A DNA stretch of 64,000 nucleotides from Terrabacter sp. Ter38 (GCF_024519435.1 NZ_JALJRZ010000004.1:310001-374000); one strand, 5' to 3'. Shown: positions 41,743-51,306, counted from the first letter of the stretch. The notes: a model not told the origin generated them from the sequence alone. Translations and numbers: made by a program.

Positions 41743-44736
41743 TCAGGCGGTGATGCGCAGGGTGCTCGTGCGGTCGGGCTTGACGAGCACCTCGATGCGG
41801 TCGGCGACCCGCGACTTCAGCTCGGTGACGTGGCTGACGATGCCGACGGTGCGGCCTCCCTCGCGCAGACCCTCGAGGGTGTGCATGACGTCGTCGAGCA
41901 CGTCGGGGTCGAGGGTGCCGAAGCCTTCATCGACGAAGAGCGTGCCGAGGTCGACGCCGCCCGACTCGGCGCGCACGACCTCTGCCAGGGCGAGGGCGAG
42001 CGACAGCGAGACGTAGAAGGTCTCTCCTCCGGAGAGAGTGCCGACCTCGCGGACCTGGTTGGTGTGCATGTCGTGGACGCGCACCCCGAGCCCCGACTTG
42101 GCGTTGCCCTTCTTGGCGTCGGTGTGCTCGAGCGTGTAGCGCCCGCCGGAGAAGCGGCCGAGCTCGGTGTTGGCCGCCGACAGCACCTCGGTGAAGCGGC
42201 GGATGAGGACGTACTTCGCGAGGTCGAGGTTCAGCTGGTTGTCGCCGCTGCCCGCGACGAGCTGGCCGACCCGCACGGCGTCGGCGGTCGAGGCGATGAC
42301 CGCGGCGTTGCGGGCCATGGCTTCTCGGATGTCGGTGACCCGTCGCTTCGTGCGCGTCACCTGGTCACGGAGGCTCCCGTGCTCGTTGCTCGCGGCCTCC
42401 ATGTCCTTCTTCGCGGCCGCCGCCAGGGCCTCGAGCTGCTCGATGTCGTCGAAGAGGGCGTCGAGCTGGACGTCGGCGAGCTCGGGCCCGGTCAGGCCGG
42501 CGCGCACCTGGGTGCAGGCCCGCTCGAACTCCGCGATCTCCTGCGTCTTGGCATTGATCCACTCGGCCCCCCGGTCGGCCGCCATCCACTCGGTGACGTC
42601 GGCGAAGCCGAACTGTGCCAGGTCGGCGTCGCGCGCCGCGGTGTCCTCGGCGACGGACGAGGCGGCGACGTCACGCTGCCCGAGAGCGTCGACGAGGGTG
42701 TCGATGCGGCCGGCGCCGGCGACGAGGGCGTCACGTCGCGCGGCGACGCTGGGGTGGCCGTCGCGGGCCTGCTCGACGACGGCGGTCTCCTCGGCGATGC
42801 GACCGTCGAGGTCGACGACGGACTGTTCGCCGCGCGCGAACTCCGCACCGAGCCGCGCCGCCTGCGCCGTGAGGGTGTCGACGCGGTCGCGGAGCTCGGC
42901 GAGCCTGGCCGCTCCCGCCTCGACGTCGGCGCTGGCCTGCACCGAGGCCGCGAGCTCGCGCGCCGCCGCCTCGGCCCGGGCGCGGGCCTCGGTCACGTCG
43001 AACCCGTCGCACCGGGCCGCGAGCTCGCGGACCTCGGACCGGAGGGCCCCGAGCGCCTCCGTTGCGGTGGCGGCCTGCTCGCGCAGCCGGACGACCCGGG
43101 ACTCCTCGGCGTCGATCTGCTCGGGAGTGACCGCGTCGAGGGTCGGGTGGGCTGGAGAGGGGTGCTCGACGGACCCGCACACCGGGCACGCGTCGCCGTC
43201 GACGAGCGAGAGCCCGAGCTCGCCGGCGATGCCGTCGATGCGAGCCCGGCGCAGCCCTGCGAGCGACGACTCGGCTGCCGCCACAGTGCCCAGCGCCTCG
43301 GTGGCGGCGGACTCGGCTCGCGGCATGCGGGCCACCGCAGCCCTGTGGGCCACGGACGCCTCGAGCCGGGCCTTGGCCCGCTCGCCCTCGGCGACGCGCC
43401 CGTCGAGCAGCGCGGCCAGCCGGCGCGCCTCGGTGAGCGTCGCCTCGTGCGTGGCGATGGTGCCGGGGAGGGCCTCGAGCTCGGTCGCCACCGACGCCAC
43501 CGACCGGCGCGTGCCGTCGAGCCCCTCGCGCAGCCGCGACAGCTCTGCGATGCGGCCGGCGAGTGCGCCCTCGAGCCCGATCGCACCGGTGAGGGAGCCG
43601 ACGACCTCACGGGCCCGGGCGGCGGCCTCGCGCAGGGCGGCCGGTCCGCTGTCGCGTAGTGCCGGGTCGACGCGGGCGCGGGCCTGCGTCAGAGCTGCCT
43701 CTGCGCGCTTGAGCGTCGCCTCGGACTGAGCCAGGGTGCGCACGGCACCGGCCACCGGGCGGGCCTGGCGTGCTCGGGCCACCTCCTCGCCGAGCTGCTG
43801 GAAGACCACCGCCTGCTTGCCGAGGTCGTGCTCCTGCTGCTGGAGCTGGATGAGTCGCTCACGGCGCTGCATGCGCAGACGGGCGTCGCTGACCATGTCG
43901 GCCATCTGCTTGTGCGTCTCGATGGCCTCGCGGCTCGCCTTGCCCGCGTGCCGCTCGCGCGTCGTCAGCTCGTCGACGACCTGGGCCAGCTCGGCGTCGA
44001 GGGCCTCCGGTGTCGTGCGGCTCAGGTCCTCGAGCTCGTCGCGGCGCTCGGTCTCGAGCCCGGCCGACACCGCCAGGGCGTGCACGGCGAGCCGGATCTC
44101 GTCGACCGCGGACTGGCGAACGGCCTGCGCGGCCCGCCCGGCCTCGACGATCTCGTCCTGGACCCGGCGGAAGAAGGCGGTGCCGAAGACCTTCTCGAGG
44201 AGCTTGCCCTTGTCCTCGGACCGGGCGCGGAGGAACGTCGCGAACTCGCCCTGGGGCAGGATCACGGTCTGCACGAACTGGTCGCGGGTGAGCCCGACGG
44301 CCCGGGTGATCTCGTCGTCGCAGTCCCCGATGGTGGTCGACAGCAGCTCGCCGCCCTCGAGGTCGTCGGGTGTCTGGAGGCGCCAGAGCTTGATCGTCGG
44401 CTGCTGCACCGTCGTGCCGTCGCCGCGCGACTTGGGGCGCTCGAAGCGAGGCGTGCGCTGGACGCGGTAGAGCCCCGACTGCGTCTCGAAGACGAGCACG
44501 ACGACCGGCACGGTGCGCGGGTCGGCGTGGTGGGAGTGGATGCGCTCCACGTCGGCCGAGGCCTGGGCGACCTTGCCGTAGAGCGCGAACGTGATGGCGT
44601 CGATGATCGTGGACTTGCCCGACCCGGTGGGCCCCTCGAGCAGGAAGAGCCCGGCGCGCCCGACGGTGGTGAAGTCGATGACCTCGGTGCCGGCATACGG
44701 CCCGATGGCCGTCATCGACAGGTGGTGCAGCTGCAC
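41743..44736 (-). CDS. sbcC: SbcC, ATPase of the SbcCD hairpin nuclease
   Basis: 997 aa from GTG 44736, 1 nt after the sbcD stop. Rad50-like: Walker A GPTGSGKSTIIDAITFALYG (about residue 34), long coiled coils, zinc hook CPVCGSVEHP (about residue 517), signature LSGGETFYVSLSLALALAEV and Walker B LGTLFVDEGFGTLD near the end. With SbcD it cuts DNA hairpins and protein-blocked ends. Long intergenic palindromes in this window would be natural substrates. Confidence 0.96.
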   Translation of the reverse strand: MQLHHLSMTAIGPYAGTEVIDFTTVGRAGLFLLEGPTGSGKSTIIDAITFALYGKVAQASADVERIHSHHADPRTVPVVVLVFETQSGLYRVQRTPRFERPKSRGDGTTVQQPTIKLWRLQTPDDLEGGELLSTTIGDCDDEITRAVGLTRDQFVQTVILPQGEFATFLRARSEDKGKLLEKVFGTAFFRRVQDEIVEAGRAAQAVRQSAVDEIRLAVHALAVSAGLETERRDELEDLSRTTPEALDAELAQVVDELTTRERHAGKASREAIETHKQMADMVSDARLRMQRRERLIQLQQQEHDLGKQAVVFQQLGEEVARARQARPVAGAVRTLAQSEATLKRAEAALTQARARVDPALRDSGPAALREAAARAREVVGSLTGAIGLEGALAGRIAELSRLREGLDGTRRSVASVATELEALPGTIATHEATLTEARRLAALLDGRVAEGERAKARLEASVAHRAAVARMPRAESAATEALGTVAAAESSLAGLRRARIDGIAGELGLSLVDGDACPVCGSVEHPSPAHPTLDAVTPEQIDAEESRVVRLREQAATATEALGALRSEVRELAARCDGFDVTEARARAEAAARELAASVQASADVEAGAARLAELRDRVDTLTAQAARLGAEFARGEQSVVDLDGRIAEETAVVEQARDGHPSVAARRDALVAGAGRIDTLVDALGQRDVAASSVAEDTAARDADLAQFGFADVTEWMAADRGAEWINAKTQEIAEFERACTQVRAGLTGPELADVQLDALFDDIEQLEALAAAAKKDMEAASNEHGSLRDQVTRTKRRVTDIREAMARNAAVIASTADAVRVGQLVAGSGDNQLNLDLAKYVLIRRFTEVLSAANTELGRFSGGRYTLEHTDAKKGNAKSGLGVRVHDMHTNQVREVGTLSGGETFYVSLSLALALAEVVRAESGGVDLGTLFVDEGFGTLDPDVLDDVMHTLEGLREGGRTVGIVSHVTELKSRVADRIEVLVKPDRTSTLRITA

Positions 44737-44737
44737 G

Positions 44738-45934
44738 TCACGCCACCTCCTGCGCCTCGGCCCGGTGCTGGGCCCGGACCGCGGCCTCGAAGCCGGCCTC
44801 GAAGACGTCGACCTCGCCGCCGCTCGCCTCGGTCTTGGTGACGTAGGCGATGAAGTCGGAGCCGAGCTCGCGGGCATCGCGCTCACTGACGACGGTCGTG
44901 CCGGCGCGGCCCCGGTCGATCGCGCCCTCGGGCTCGTGGAAGACCTGCAGCGCGTGCGGGAAGCGGGACTTGAGGCGGTCCATGAGCGAGTCGGGGCGCA
45001 CCCGGTCGGTGACGGTGACGCGCACCCACGCGTGCTCGGCGCCGGCGTGCGACGGCGACTCGAGCAGCTCGTCGAGGCGACCGCGCAGCGTCGCCATGGC
45101 TCGCGGCTGCACGACCTCGACCGGGGTGACCCGGGCCGGACCGGAGGCGTCGAGGTCGACGAGGAGCACGACCTTCTCGTGGTCCTGCTCGGAGAAGGAG
45201 TAGCGCAGCGGCGACCCCGAGTAGCGCACGACCGAGCCGGCTGCGGACTCCGGCGCCTGGGGCCCGTGGAGGTGCCCGAGCGCGGCGTAGTCGATGCCGG
45301 CGAAGACGGTGCCGGCCACCCGGTCGACGCCGCCGACCATGATCGAGCGCTCCGAGTCGCTCGGCTCGGCCCCCGCCACGAACGCGTGGGCCAGCACGAC
45401 CGACCGCACCCCGGGTCGGTCGGCGAGATCGGCGCGGATGCGGTCGCACGCGGCCCCCACGACGGCCTGGTGCGACCGGGGGAGCGGCTCGCCACCTCCT
45501 GCCAGCGCCACGCGCGCGTGGTCGGGGTCGAGGTAGGGGATGCCGTAGACCACGGCCTGCACGCCGTCGCTGCCCTCGAGCCGGACCGGCAGGTCGAGCT
45601 GGCCGAGGTCGGTGACCATGCGGATGCTGTCGCGGAAGAGACCAGCCCCGTAGCCGAGGCGGATCGCCGAGTCGTGGTTGCCCGACGTGACGACGACCGT
45701 CGTGACGGCCGAGAGCCGGGACAGCGTCCACTCGAACAGCTGGACCGACTCGACGGGCGGCACCCCACGGTCGTAGACGTCGCCCGCGACGAGCACCGCG
45801 TCGATCGGGATGCCGTCGGGCGGGTCCTCGACGAGCTCGCAGATGCGCTCGAGCACGGCCGACTGCGCCTCGTGGAGGTTCACGCCGTGGAGCGTGCGCC
45901 CGAGGTGCCAGTCGGAGGTGTGGAGCAACCGCAT
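44738..45934 (-). CDS. sbcD: SbcD, nuclease of the SbcCD complex
   Basis: 398 aa. Mre11-like phosphoesterase: metal-binding DWHLG (residues 7-11), AGDVYDRGVPP (about 55), TSGNHDS (about 90), and later LAHAFVAG and GHLHGPQ (about 215). Mn-dependent exo- and hairpin endonuclease. ATG with TACCGT exactly 6 nt upstream, so the sbcDC transcript is probably leaderless. Confidence 0.96.
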   Translation of the reverse strand: MRLLHTSDWHLGRTLHGVNLHEAQSAVLERICELVEDPPDGIPIDAVLVAGDVYDRGVPPVESVQLFEWTLSRLSAVTTVVVTSGNHDSAIRLGYGAGLFRDSIRMVTDLGQLDLPVRLEGSDGVQAVVYGIPYLDPDHARVALAGGGEPLPRSHQAVVGAACDRIRADLADRPGVRSVVLAHAFVAGAEPSDSERSIMVGGVDRVAGTVFAGIDYAALGHLHGPQAPESAAGSVVRYSGSPLRYSFSEQDHEKVVLLVDLDASGPARVTPVEVVQPRAMATLRGRLDELLESPSHAGAEHAWVRVTVTDRVRPDSLMDRLKSRFPHALQVFHEPEGAIDRGRAGTTVVSERDARELGSDFIAYVTKTEASGGEVDVFEAGFEAAVRAQHRAEAQEVA

Positions 45935-45940
45935 GCCACG

Positions 45941-45946
45941 ACGGTA
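45941..45946 (-). promoter_or_regulatory. -10 box (TACCGT) for leaderless sbcDC mRNA
   Basis: TACCGT on the minus strand, 6 nt (cgtggc), then the ATG at 45934. Confidence 0.6.
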
Positions 45947-46030
45947 GGTCCCCGCGCCGACACCCTCCCAGCCGACACCCCGGTGCCGCGCTCGGCCCTC
46001 GGCGAACGGTCGCGCCGCCCGCGGGAATGC

Positions 46031-46064
46031 GTGAGCCCGCCCTCCACGTGGAGGGCGGGCTCAC
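46031..46064 (-). terminator. Perfect 34-bp palindrome, terminator of pfkA/holin-like operon
   Basis: Two 17-nt halves (GTGAGCCCGCCCTCCAC and its exact complement) with no spacer, 26 nt past the stop of the minus-strand gene at 46091. In RNA it forms a very stable stem whose loop must come from the central bases. It also lies upstream of sbcD. Confidence 0.7.
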
Positions 46065-46090
46065 GGGGTCGTGCTCTCGGCCGTGCCGCC

Positions 46091-46468
46091 TCAGTCGGTC
46101 TTGATGAAGCTGAGCAGCATCGACACGAAGGTGATGATGAGGCCGCCCAGGACCGCGTCCCAGAAGAAGTGGTCCACGTGGAAGGGCAGGTCGAGCTTGC
46201 CGGCCAGCCACGACGTCAGCTCGAGCATCAGGGCGTTGACGATGAAGACGAAGAGCCCCAGCGTCAGGATGATGAGCGGCAGCGAGATCAGCTTGAGGAT
46301 GGGCTTGATGAAGGTGTTGAGGATGCCGAAGATCAGGGCCACGAGAACGACGGTCCAGACGACCTGACCCGTCGTCCCGCCGCCGAAGGTGATGCCGGGG
46401 ATGGCCCACGCGGCGATCCACAGGGCGATGGCGTTGATCACCGTCTGCAGCGCGAAGTTGAGGAGCAT
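46091..46468 (-). CDS. Phage holin-family (YvlD-like) membrane protein
   Basis: 125 aa from ATG 46468, four membrane helices, with the family pattern MLLNFALQTVINAIALWIAA, the GITFGGG segment and IFGILNTFIKPILKLISLP. Common in actinobacterial chromosomes and not evidence of prophage. Starts 5 nt after the pfkA stop, so co-transcribed with it. Cell role unknown. Confidence 0.88.
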   Translation of the reverse strand: MLLNFALQTVINAIALWIAAWAIPGITFGGGTTGQVVWTVVLVALIFGILNTFIKPILKLISLPLIILTLGLFVFIVNALMLELTSWLAGKLDLPFHVDHFFWDAVLGGLIITFVSMLLSFIKTD

Positions 46469-46473
46469 GCGGC

Positions 46474-47562
46474 TCAGTGTTCCACGGGCGCAGGCGCATC
46501 GGCGGGAAGCCCGGGGTGCTCGTCGCCGGGGATGCGCGGCTGGAACATCGCATTGAGGCGCAGCAGGTCCGGCTCGACCATCTTCAGCGAGCCGACGGCG
46601 TCGGCGAGCGGCACGCGCTCGATGCGGCCCTTCTGCAGGGCGACCATCTGGCCCCACGCGCCGTCGAGCGCGGCCTCCACCGCAGCCACGCCGAAGCGGG
46701 TGCCCAGGACGCGGTCGAACGCGACGGGCGAGCCGCCGCGCTGGATGTGGCCGAGCGCGGTCATCCGGCTCTCGATGCCGGTGCGGCCCTGGATCTCGCG
46801 GGCGAGGATCGAGCCGATGCCGCCGAGGATCTGGTGGCCGTACTTGTCGACCTCGGGCGCCGGGATGTCCATCGTGCCGGCCTTGGGCAGCGCGCCCTCG
46901 GCGACGACGACGATCGTCGCGAAGCGACCCTTCTTATGTCGGTGGACGATCCGCTCGCACACCTCGTCGACGTCGAAGGGCTCCTCGGGCACGAGCGTGA
47001 TCGCGGCGCCGCCGGCGAGGCCCGACCAGATCGCGATGTGGCCGACGTGCCGCCCCATGACCTCGACGACGAGGACGCGGTGGTGGCTCTCGGCGGTCGT
47101 GTGCAGCCGGTCGATGGCGTCGGTGCAGATCTGGACGGCGGTCTGGAAGCCGAACGTCATCTCCGTGAGGGAGATGTCGTTGTCGATCGTCTTGGGCACG
47201 CCGATGACGGGAAAACCGTTCTCGTGCAAGCGGTTGACGACACCCATGGAGCCCTCGCCGCCGATGCCGATGATGGCGTCGAGCCCGTGCCGGTCGTAGG
47301 CCTTGCGCACGCGCTTGAGGCCGTCCTCGTGGGCGAACGGCTGGTCGCGGCTCGTGCCGAGGATCGTGCCACCGAGGGGCAGGATGCCGCGGCACCGGTC
47401 GACGTCGAGGATCTCGTAGTCGTTGTCCATCACCCCGCGCCACGCGTTGCGGAAGCCGATGACGGTGCTGTCGTACGTGACCTCGGCGGCGCGGGTAGCG
47501 CCCCGGATGACGGCGTTGAGGCCGGGACAGTCCCCGCCCCCGGTGAGGATGCCGATGCGCAT
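46474..47562 (-). CDS. pfkA: 6-Phosphofructokinase, ATP-type with Lys124
   Basis: 362 aa. Phosphorylates fructose 6-phosphate in glycolysis. N-terminal GILTGGGDCPGLNAVIRG; IGGEGSMG with Gly104 (ATP-type; PPi enzymes have Asp); PKTIDNDI with Lys124 (PPi enzymes and some actinobacterial ATP enzymes share Lys). This Gly104/Lys124 pairing is known from ATP-dependent actinobacterial PFKs. Further EVMGRHVGHIAIWSGL and GHIQRGGSPVAFDR. Operon with the holin-like gene. Confidence 0.94.
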   Translation of the reverse strand: MRIGILTGGGDCPGLNAVIRGATRAAEVTYDSTVIGFRNAWRGVMDNDYEILDVDRCRGILPLGGTILGTSRDQPFAHEDGLKRVRKAYDRHGLDAIIGIGGEGSMGVVNRLHENGFPVIGVPKTIDNDISLTEMTFGFQTAVQICTDAIDRLHTTAESHHRVLVVEVMGRHVGHIAIWSGLAGGAAITLVPEEPFDVDEVCERIVHRHKKGRFATIVVVAEGALPKAGTMDIPAPEVDKYGHQILGGIGSILAREIQGRTGIESRMTALGHIQRGGSPVAFDRVLGTRFGVAAVEAALDGAWGQMVALQKGRIERVPLADAVGSLKMVEPDLLRLNAMFQPRIPGDEHPGLPADAPAPVEH

Positions 47563-47696
47563 GATCTGACTTTCGTGAGGCTGGGCATGAAGAAGATGTC
47601 GAGGCGGCGGTGGCGCGACGATGTGAGCCTAGCCACAGACCGGTGTCGCCGTCAGGAGAGCGTCCATGGGCCGGTCGCCCCCGTGGACACTGGCTC

Positions 47697-47702
47697 TACA
47701 GT
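47697..47702 (+). promoter_or_regulatory. -10 box (TACAGT) for leaderless aminotransferase mRNA
   Basis: TACAGT, 6 nt, then the ATG at 47709. Confidence 0.6.
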
Positions 47703-47708
47703 TCGGGT

Positions 47709-48866
47709 ATGAGCGACAGCCCTGAGACCGTCAGCGAGAGCGTGACCGAGAGCGCCACCCCCGACGAGGCGTATGCCGCCCCGCAGGCGTCGGGCGCCAC
47801 CGTGCGGCTCCGCGACGTGCTGGCCCAGATGCCCGACTACAAGCCCGGGAAGCCCGCGTCGGCTCCCGCCGGCGTGACGGCATACAAGCTGTCGTCCAAC
47901 GAGAACCCCTACGGTCCGCTCCCGTCGGTGCTCGCGGCGATCGACGACGCGGCGGCGACGGTGAACCGGTATCCCGACATGGCCGTCACGGCGCTGACCG
48001 AGCGGCTCGCGAAGGCGCTCGACGTCCCGGCCGAGTGCATCGCGACGGGCACCGGCTCGGTCGCGGTCCTCGCCCAGATCGTCAACGCCGCGTGCGACGC
48101 CGGTGACGAGGTCGTCTTCGCCTGGCGCTCCTTCGAGGCCTACCCGATCGTCACGCAGCTGGCCGGCGCGAAGCCCGTCATGGTCGGCCTGGACGAGCAG
48201 GCCCGCCACCGCCTCGACGCGATGTTCGCCGCGATCACCGACCGCACCCGCGTCGTCCTCGTCTGCACTCCCAACAACCCGACCGGGCCGTGCGTCCACG
48301 AGGCGGAGCTCGAGGCCTTCCTCGACAAGGTCCCGAGCGACGTCATCGTCGTCGTCGACGAGGCCTACGTCGAGTTCGTCCGCGACCCCGACGCCGTGCG
48401 CGGGCTCGAGACGTGGCGCGCCCGACCCAACGTCGTCGTCCTGCGGACCTTCTCCAAGGCGTACGGCCTCGCCGGCCTCCGTGTGGGGTATGCCGTCGCG
48501 CACCCGCCCGTCGCCGCCGCCCTCCGCAAGACGGCCACGCCCTTCGGCGTCAACTCGGTCGCGCAGGTGGCCGCCATCGCCTCGCTCGACGCGTTCGACG
48601 AGCTCAACGCCCGCGTCGAGTCGCTCGTCGCCGAGCGCGACCGTGTCGTCCAGGCCCTCGGCGACCAGGGCTGGAAGCTCCCGCAGTCCGATGCGAACTT
48701 CGTGTGGTTCCCGCTCGGCGCCGACTCGACGGCCTTCTCGCAGGCGTGTGCGGAGGCCGGCCTCACGGTGCGGCAGTACGGCGACGACGGCGTGCGTGTC
48801 ACGATCGGCGAGGTCGACGCGAACTCGCGGCTCATCGAGGTCGCCGAACGCTTCGGGGCCCGCTGA
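47709..48866 (+). CDS. HisC-like (histidinol-phosphate/aromatic) aminotransferase
   Basis: 385 aa from ATG 47709; no ribosome site but TACAGT 6 nt upstream, so leaderless. PLP fold type [45 protein letters not shown], and the PLP Lys in [17 protein letters not shown] (about residue 249). It may be the aromatic aminotransferase (Pat) or a second HisC; the motifs do not separate them. A long acidic N-terminal tail (about 30 residues) is extra. Confidence 0.88.
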   Translation: MSDSPETVSESVTESATPDEAYAAPQASGATVRLRDVLAQMPDYKPGKPASAPAGVTAYKLSSNENPYGPLPSVLAAIDDAAATVNRYPDMAVTALTERLAKALDVPAECIATGTGSVAVLAQIVNAACDAGDEVVFAWRSFEAYPIVTQLAGAKPVMVGLDEQARHRLDAMFAAITDRTRVVLVCTPNNPTGPCVHEAELEAFLDKVPSDVIVVVDEAYVEFVRDPDAVRGLETWRARPNVVVLRTFSKAYGLAGLRVGYAVAHPPVAAALRKTATPFGVNSVAQVAAIASLDAFDELNARVESLVAERDRVVQALGDQGWKLPQSDANFVWFPLGADSTAFSQACAEAGLTVRQYGDDGVRVTIGEVDANSRLIEVAERFGAR

Positions 48867-48895
48867 CCGAGCCGATCGGGGCGACAATGGGCTGA

Positions 48896-48915
48896 GCCGC
48901 GCGGTGTCGCGCGGC
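48896..48915 (+). terminator. Terminator hairpin after the HisC-like gene
   Basis: Perfect 8-bp stem GCCGCGCG / CGCGCGGC with a 4-nt loop, 29 nt after the stop. Confidence 0.5.
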
Positions 48916-48948
48916 CGTCGGTGCAGGTCGTGGCGTGGGAGGTCGCGG

Positions 48949-49662
48949 ATGGGCACGGTGCGGGAGCGGCTCGCCGGTCGCGCGCTCAGCGGCAGCCTCG
49001 CGCTGCTCGGTGTCCTGCTCGTCGTGCCCTCGCTGTTCTCGCCGACCTGGGAGATGGTCACCGCCGACCGTGAGCACGGCTCGCTCCTGTCGCGCCAGTG
49101 GGAGTGGAGCTGGGGGCGCGTCCGGGAGGCCGGTCTCGAAGGGGTCGAGCTGCGGGACCAGTGGAACCTGCTCGGCCTCGGCGTCCTCGTGGTGCTCCTC
49201 GCCGCGGCCCTCGTCGGCGTCGCCGTCTGGCTGCCGCGACGTGTCGCGTGGGGTCGCGTGACCGGGCTCGTGACGATCGCCCTGCTCACCGGTCGAGTGC
49301 TCACCACCGTGTCCGACCGCGTGGGTCGGTCCCTCGGCGAGGTCGACCAGGGCGCGTCCGGTCTCACGGTGCGCACCGAGATGACGCCGGCGGGGTCGCT
49401 CGAGACGGCTTCGGCGGTGCTGCTCGTCATCGCGCTGGCGCTCCTGGTGAGCACGGCGATCCGTTCTGCCCGGCGCCCCGTCAACGGCGGAGCGGCATCC
49501 GACCCGGTCACCGGCGGCCGGGTTCGTGGCGGACCGCCCGTTCCCGTGGGCGAGCCTGTCGGCCTGCGGTCGGTCGGCGAGCCTGTCGGTCTGCGGCCGG
49601 TGGGCGAGCACCTGACCGGCAGGGCGGTGGGCCTGACGGACACCGACCAGGAGAGACGATGA
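48949..49662 (+). CDS. Four-helix membrane protein, array paralogue 1
   Basis: 237 aa from ATG 48949 with GGGAGG 7 nt upstream. About four membrane helices (near 13-30, 72-93, 98-115, 153-175). After the first helix comes SPTW (about 31; WPT in the other three) and then WSWG (53-56). The tail carries a 9-residue repeat (VGEPVGLRS, VGEPVGLRP, then a divergent unit), encoded by 27-bp repeats at 49546-49626. I recognise no named family. First of a coupled set of three. Confidence 0.65.
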   Translation: MGTVRERLAGRALSGSLALLGVLLVVPSLFSPTWEMVTADREHGSLLSRQWEWSWGRVREAGLEGVELRDQWNLLGLGVLVVLLAAALVGVAVWLPRRVAWGRVTGLVTIALLTGRVLTTVSDRVGRSLGEVDQGASGLTVRTEMTPAGSLETASAVLLVIALALLVSTAIRSARRPVNGGAASDPVTGGRVRGGPPVPVGEPVGLRSVGEPVGLRPVGEHLTGRAVGLTDTDQERR

Positions 49663-50504
49663 GCCTGCCGGAGAGCCCCGCTCCGAGGGCCGCAGGTCCG
49701 GCGCTGACGGCGCCGGTCGCCCCGGCGTGGCGCCGTTCGTCGAAGGTGGGTCCGATCCTCAGGGGTCGCCGCGTGGGTGCGGTGCTCGTCCTCGGCGGGG
49801 TGCTCGCGGCCGCGCCGACGGCGATCTGGCCCACCGACGTCATCACCTACCTCGCCCCCGGTTCCGTCGCACCGTTCCAGCAGCTCGCCCTGTGGTCCTG
49901 GGGGCAGGTCGCCGACGTGGTGCCGGGGCTGCTGGCGGAGGGCATCCACTTCGGCAACCCGACGAGCCTCGTGCTGCTCGTCGTCGCGCTTCTCGCCGGA
50001 CTGGCTGCGGCCGTCTGCCTCGCTCTGCGCCCCGGCGTCGACGGGCTGGTGCTGGGCGTCGCGGGGACCGCCTGGCTGGCGGCGACCGTGACGGCCAACC
50101 TCGGGCAGACGGCGGGTCGCGTCTCCAGCGGCCTCTACGGAGACAGCAACCGGATCGTCCCGACCCAGACCTGGGCCGGGGTCCTGCAGTACGTGGCCGC
50201 CGGTCTGCTCCTGGCTGCCCTCGGCCTCATGACGGGGAGCACGGCCGCCCGCGTCGCGGTGTCGGGCGCCGTGTCAGCAGGCCGCTGGGCTCGTGACCTG
50301 GTGCACCGACCGCGAGGTCCGGCCGACGACGACGCTGCCGCCCCACCAGCGTCGGCTCCCCCCAGCGGCATCGCCACCATGCGTGATCCCGCACCCGGCT
50401 CGCGGCCGGGTTCGGGCGCCTGGCCCGGCGACGGCGCGCGCTCGGGAGTCGGATTCTCGGACGACCCCGGCGCCGACCCGGACCACGTCCGGCCGCCCCG
50501 ATGA
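49659..50504 (+). CDS. Four-helix membrane protein, array paralogue 2
   Basis: 281 aa; ATG overlaps the preceding stop (ATGA) with AGGAGA just upstream. Membrane helices near 38-58, 100-122, 127-145 and 185-205. WPTD at 57-60 after helix 1 and WSWG at 79-82. The Pro/Ser/Ala-rich cytoplasmic tail ends with VGFSDDPGA, a peptide nearly repeated in paralogue 3. No catalytic motif. Likely forms a complex with its neighbours (inference). Confidence 0.65.
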   Translation: MSLPESPAPRAAGPALTAPVAPAWRRSSKVGPILRGRRVGAVLVLGGVLAAAPTAIWPTDVITYLAPGSVAPFQQLALWSWGQVADVVPGLLAEGIHFGNPTSLVLLVVALLAGLAAAVCLALRPGVDGLVLGVAGTAWLAATVTANLGQTAGRVSSGLYGDSNRIVPTQTWAGVLQYVAAGLLLAALGLMTGSTAARVAVSGAVSAGRWARDLVHRPRGPADDDAAAPPASAPPSGIATMRDPAPGSRPGSGAWPGDGARSGVGFSDDPGADPDHVRPPR

Positions 50505-51229
50505 CCGAGCGGCGTACGCGGTTGGCAGGCGTGGCCCTCGGAGGTGCCGGCATCCTGCTGGCCGCGTCCACGGTGGTGTGGCCGACGAAGATCGTCGCGG
50601 TCCGCGTCCCGGAGGTCGGTGACTTCACGAAGGGCTACGAGCAGCTCATCTGGGCGTGGGGACGCGAGGTCGTCTACTCCTCGGACGGCGTGCTCCTCGA
50701 CGCGTTCTCCGGTCCAGACCCGGTGCCGCGAGCGGTGCTCCTCGTCGTCGTCCTGCTCCTCGCCACGGCTGGGCTGACCGCCCGGCTCGTCCGTGGCGGG
50801 CGGCCCGGTGAGCTCGCGTCGGGGGTCGGTCTGGCGCTGGCTCTCGCGACGGTCGCGGCGTCCGTGGTGCAGCGGTTGTCGGTCGACGACCGGACGATCG
50901 GCCTGCAGCCCGGGCTCGTCGTCGTGACGACGACGGTCGGCTGGCTCGAGGTCACGTCGGTCGTCGTGCTCACGGCGGCGCTCGCCGTCCTCGTCGTGCC
51001 CGTGCTGCTGCCGCGGGTGGCGGACTCGGTCACCGGCACGGTGGACGCCGTCGCCGGGCGGCTGCGGCAGCGGCGGGCCCTGGTGGAGGCCACCCCGCCG
51101 CTCGTCGCGACGCTGATGGAGCCGGGACCGATCGGCTCGGGTCGGGCGCCCACGGTCGGCTTCACCGACGATCCCTCCGCGGCGGGCGCGGACGGCGCCG
51201 GTTCGCCCCCGACCGAACCCGAGCGCTGA
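50501..51229 (+). CDS. Four-helix membrane protein, array paralogue 3
   Basis: 242 aa; ATG overlaps the preceding stop (ATGA). WPTK at 27-30 after helix 1, WAWG at 51-54, three further helices (near 75-95, 103-120, 148-168), and a tail with VGFTDDPSA that matches the VGFSDDPGA of paralogue 2. The shared tail peptide suggests recognition by a common partner. No family recognised. Confidence 0.65.
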   Translation: MTERRTRLAGVALGGAGILLAASTVVWPTKIVAVRVPEVGDFTKGYEQLIWAWGREVVYSSDGVLLDAFSGPDPVPRAVLLVVVLLLATAGLTARLVRGGRPGELASGVGLALALATVAASVVQRLSVDDRTIGLQPGLVVVTTTVGWLEVTSVVVLTAALAVLVVPVLLPRVADSVTGTVDAVAGRLRQRRALVEATPPLVATLMEPGPIGSGRAPTVGFTDDPSAAGADGAGSPPTEPER

Positions 51230-51294
51230 GGCGTCGGATCGGTCCGCCCGGGAAATGGCCGCGGCTGGGCTCCCGCACTGTGGGTGGACGGCCC

Positions 51295-51300
51295 TACCGT
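51295..51300 (+). promoter_or_regulatory. -10 box (TACCGT) for leaderless VOC mRNA
   Basis: TACCGT, 6 nt, then the ATG at 51307. Confidence 0.6.
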
Positions 51301-51306
51301 CGGGGC

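Noticed and set aside
46091-46468. Holin-family gene as a sign of prophage
   Set aside because: This YvlD-like family is a normal chromosomal gene in actinobacteria; neighbours are glycolysis and DNA repair genes.
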